Source: Bacteriovoracaceae bacterium
Lineage (GTDB): Bacteria > Bdellovibrionota > Bacteriovoracia > Bacteriovoracales > Bacteriovoracaceae
Assembly (NCBI GenBank): GCA_947450475.1
Contig: CANFVK010000003.1
Span: forward strand, 186,001 to 250,000
Direction: 5' to 3'
Length of the DNA stretch: 64,000 nt
Below the pieces are notes generated by a model. That model was not told the DNA's origin, did no database searches, and saw only the letters and a program-made list of their open reading frames with translations. A program made the translations under genes and the position numbers. Shown here piece after piece: positions 62,903-64,000 of the stretch; the first letter of the stretch is position 1; each line of letters starts with the position of its first letter.

Positions 62903-63696
62903 GAATTTTTTGAATAATTTTCTACAACTTTTTCATCAAAATAATTTACACTCATTCCAGCATCAACCAGCACCCCCGTGCCATTTATTCCTTTTGAAGC
63001 CGAACTTAATAAAAAAACCACGGCGTTTGCAACTTCTTCTGTTTTCAAGGCTTCTTTCCTCAAACACAATTGCTCAGCATAAAGATAATTTTCAATATAT
63101 CCTGGAATTCCAGCAGAAGCTGATGTTTTTAAAGGGCCCGAGCAGACAGCATTAAAACGAACTCGTGAAAAAGTTGAAAATGATTTTGCTAAAAAAGCAA
63201 CGCTTGAATCAAGGGAAGCTTTGATAGGTCCCATATATCCATAGTTGGTCGCTTTAGTATTAGAAATTGAAATAGTGACAACGGAAGCGTCAGATACCAG
63301 AGAATTTTTTAGAGAATGCGAAAGTGAAACAAGAGAAAAACAGGAAATATTAGTTGCTTGAAGGTAGTCTTTAAGCTTGGTTTCATGGAAAGGCTTTATA
63401 CCTTCAGAATAGTTAGCAAATGCTATTGAATGAAGCATTCCATCCAATCTAATTTGCAAATCGATTAGAAGCTTTCCAAAATCATCAATCGCACTTTCAA
63501 GTTCAACATCTAAAATGAAAACCAATCTATCGGGAAAAAGTTTAACAACTTTGTCTTTATTATCCTGATTTTGAACTGTGAATATGACATCGGCCCCATT
63601 TTCAATTAATATTTTTGCGCAAAAATAGGCAACGGATTTTTTATTAGCTACACCAGTTATTAAAAATTTTTTGTTTTCTAGATTTAAAAAACTCAT
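62899..63696 (-). CDS. fabI: Divergent FabI-like enoyl-ACP reductase
   Basis: 265 residues from the ATG at 63696, two bases after the FabZ stop; a TTG five codons upstream is possible. FabI features are FLITGVANKKSVAYFCAKIL, LDGMLHSIAFAN, and the catalytic Y152-x-x-M155-x-x-x-K159 in NYGYMGPIKASLD. The usual S-Y-x-G segment containing Tyr146 of Escherichia FabI (the triclosan contact) reads TISISNTKAT here, without the Tyr. The enzyme should reduce trans-2-enoyl-ACP, but its divergence leaves room for a specialised substrate. Downstream of a FabZ gene, 3 kb from the ole operon. Confidence 0.85.
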   Translation of the reverse strand: MSFLNLENKKFLITGVANKKSVAYFCAKILIENGADVIFTVQNQDNKDKVVKLFPDRLVFILDVELESAIDDFGKLLIDLQIRLDGMLHSIAFANYSEGIKPFHETKLKDYLQATNISCFSLVSLSHSLKNSLVSDASVVTISISNTKATNYGYMGPIKASLDSSVAFLAKSFSTFSRVRFNAVCSGPLKTSASAGIPGYIENYLYAEQLCLRKEALKTEEVANAVVFLLSSASKGINGTGVLVDAGMSVNYFDEKVVENYSKNS

Positions 63697-63697
63697 C

Positions 63698-64000
63698 TTA
63701 AACACTCGCAACTGTAAATTCTAAAACTAGAATAGTTTTACCTAAAACTTTTGTAGTTCCTTTCATATAATGAGCATTAGAAAGTGATTCCACAAGTTCA
63801 ACCTCCATCAATAATTCATCCCCAGGGCGAACCATTGATTTAAATTTTGCATTTTGAACTCTAGTAACAACTCCAAGACCAGAGTCTTTTATTCCTGACA
63901 TGAGAGCAGCACCTGACTGAAAGAGCGCTTCTTGCAAAAGGACACCAGGCATTATTGGGTTACCTGGAAAATGACCTTTAAAGAAATCTTCATGACCCGA
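63698..64000 (-). CDS. fabZ: 3-hydroxyacyl-ACP dehydratase, FabZ family (5' end outside window)
   Basis: The last 100 codons are visible, reading into the window edge. The hotdog-fold active site is present: GHFPGNPIMPGVLLQEALFQSG, with the catalytic His and the Glu of QEALFQ. The C-terminal half (TRVQNAKFKSMVRPGDELLM) is typical of FabZ. The N-terminus is beyond position 64000. It pairs with the FabI-like reductase, so the two last steps of a chain-elongation cycle are encoded together. Confidence 0.9.
   Translation of the reverse strand, partial: SGHEDFFKGHFPGNPIMPGVLLQEALFQSGAALMSGIKDSGLGVVTRVQNAKFKSMVRPGDELLMEVELVESLSNAHYMKGTTKVLGKTILVLEFTVASV

Noticed and set aside
1..64000. tRNA, rRNA, CRISPR arrays, insertion sequences, phage genes
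   Set aside because: All intergenic gaps were read by eye; none shows a cloverleaf, regular spaced repeats, transposase or integrase.

Overview
The window is a gene-dense stretch (about 33% G+C by eye) of a Gram-negative bacterial chromosome. It carries no RNA gene, mobile element or CRISPR array that I can see. Many exported proteins of unknown function, a class II HMG-CoA reductase/type 2 IDI mevalonate operon, the PrkA-YeaH-SpoVR trio, a FecR-domain surface protein and the low G+C together suggest a Bdellovibrionota member, most like the Bacteriovorax/Halobacteriovorax side. That placement is an inference from gene content, not a measured phylogeny. No gene-free stretch exceeds about 210 bases. 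The longest gaps are 8932-9140, 32416-32612 and 46530-46717; they hold terminators or candidate promoters and nothing else visible.

Layout. 1-3889: a dipeptide/oligopeptide ABC importer operon (end of the binding protein, then DppB, C, D, F). 3886-5377: an exported App1-like phosphatase and a two-helix membrane protein. 5374-9419 (minus): rpsO, terminator, pnp, dut, a small PHA-system-like protein and an adrenodoxin-type ferredoxin. 9495-15480: an RpoH-type sigma factor and large exported proteins, including a FecR/beta-barrel protein. 15504-20199 (minus): SpoVR, YeaH and PrkA, divergent from a PP2C phosphatase at 20369. 21187-27751: M23 peptidase, secA, an acidic protein with a YbjQ-like end, and a GlpD-like dehydrogenase. 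27856-31100: small secreted protein and two tandem beta-barrel proteins of the same architecture. 31226-33404: trxB and a crotonase-fold protein. 33401-39548 (minus): an RsmI-like methylase, then fni, mvaA, a GYDIA-family GHMP kinase, mvaD and a mevalonate kinase, mostly overlapping. 39644-51640: mixed housekeeping genes (RlmL-like methylase, U32 pair, mdh, xth) and small unknown proteins.

51767-59852 is the most striking region. A GbsR/MarR-type regulator is followed, with almost no spacing, by a FabF-like ketosynthase, an acyl carrier protein, a phytoene-desaturase-like FAD enzyme, and then OleA, OleB, OleC and OleD. The last four are the known head-to-head olefin pathway: Claisen condensation of two acyl chains, ketone reduction, beta-lactone formation, and decarboxylation to a long-chain alkene. 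The dedicated ketosynthase/ACP/FAD enzyme in front suggests that the cell builds or modifies a special acyl chain for OleA. A divergent FabI and a FabZ lie 3 kb away on the other strand (62899-64000).

TTG starts with coupled overlaps (mvk, oleA) and a TTG start with a strong ribosome binding site (M23 peptidase) are used here; several nominal upstream starts were moved to better ATG codons.
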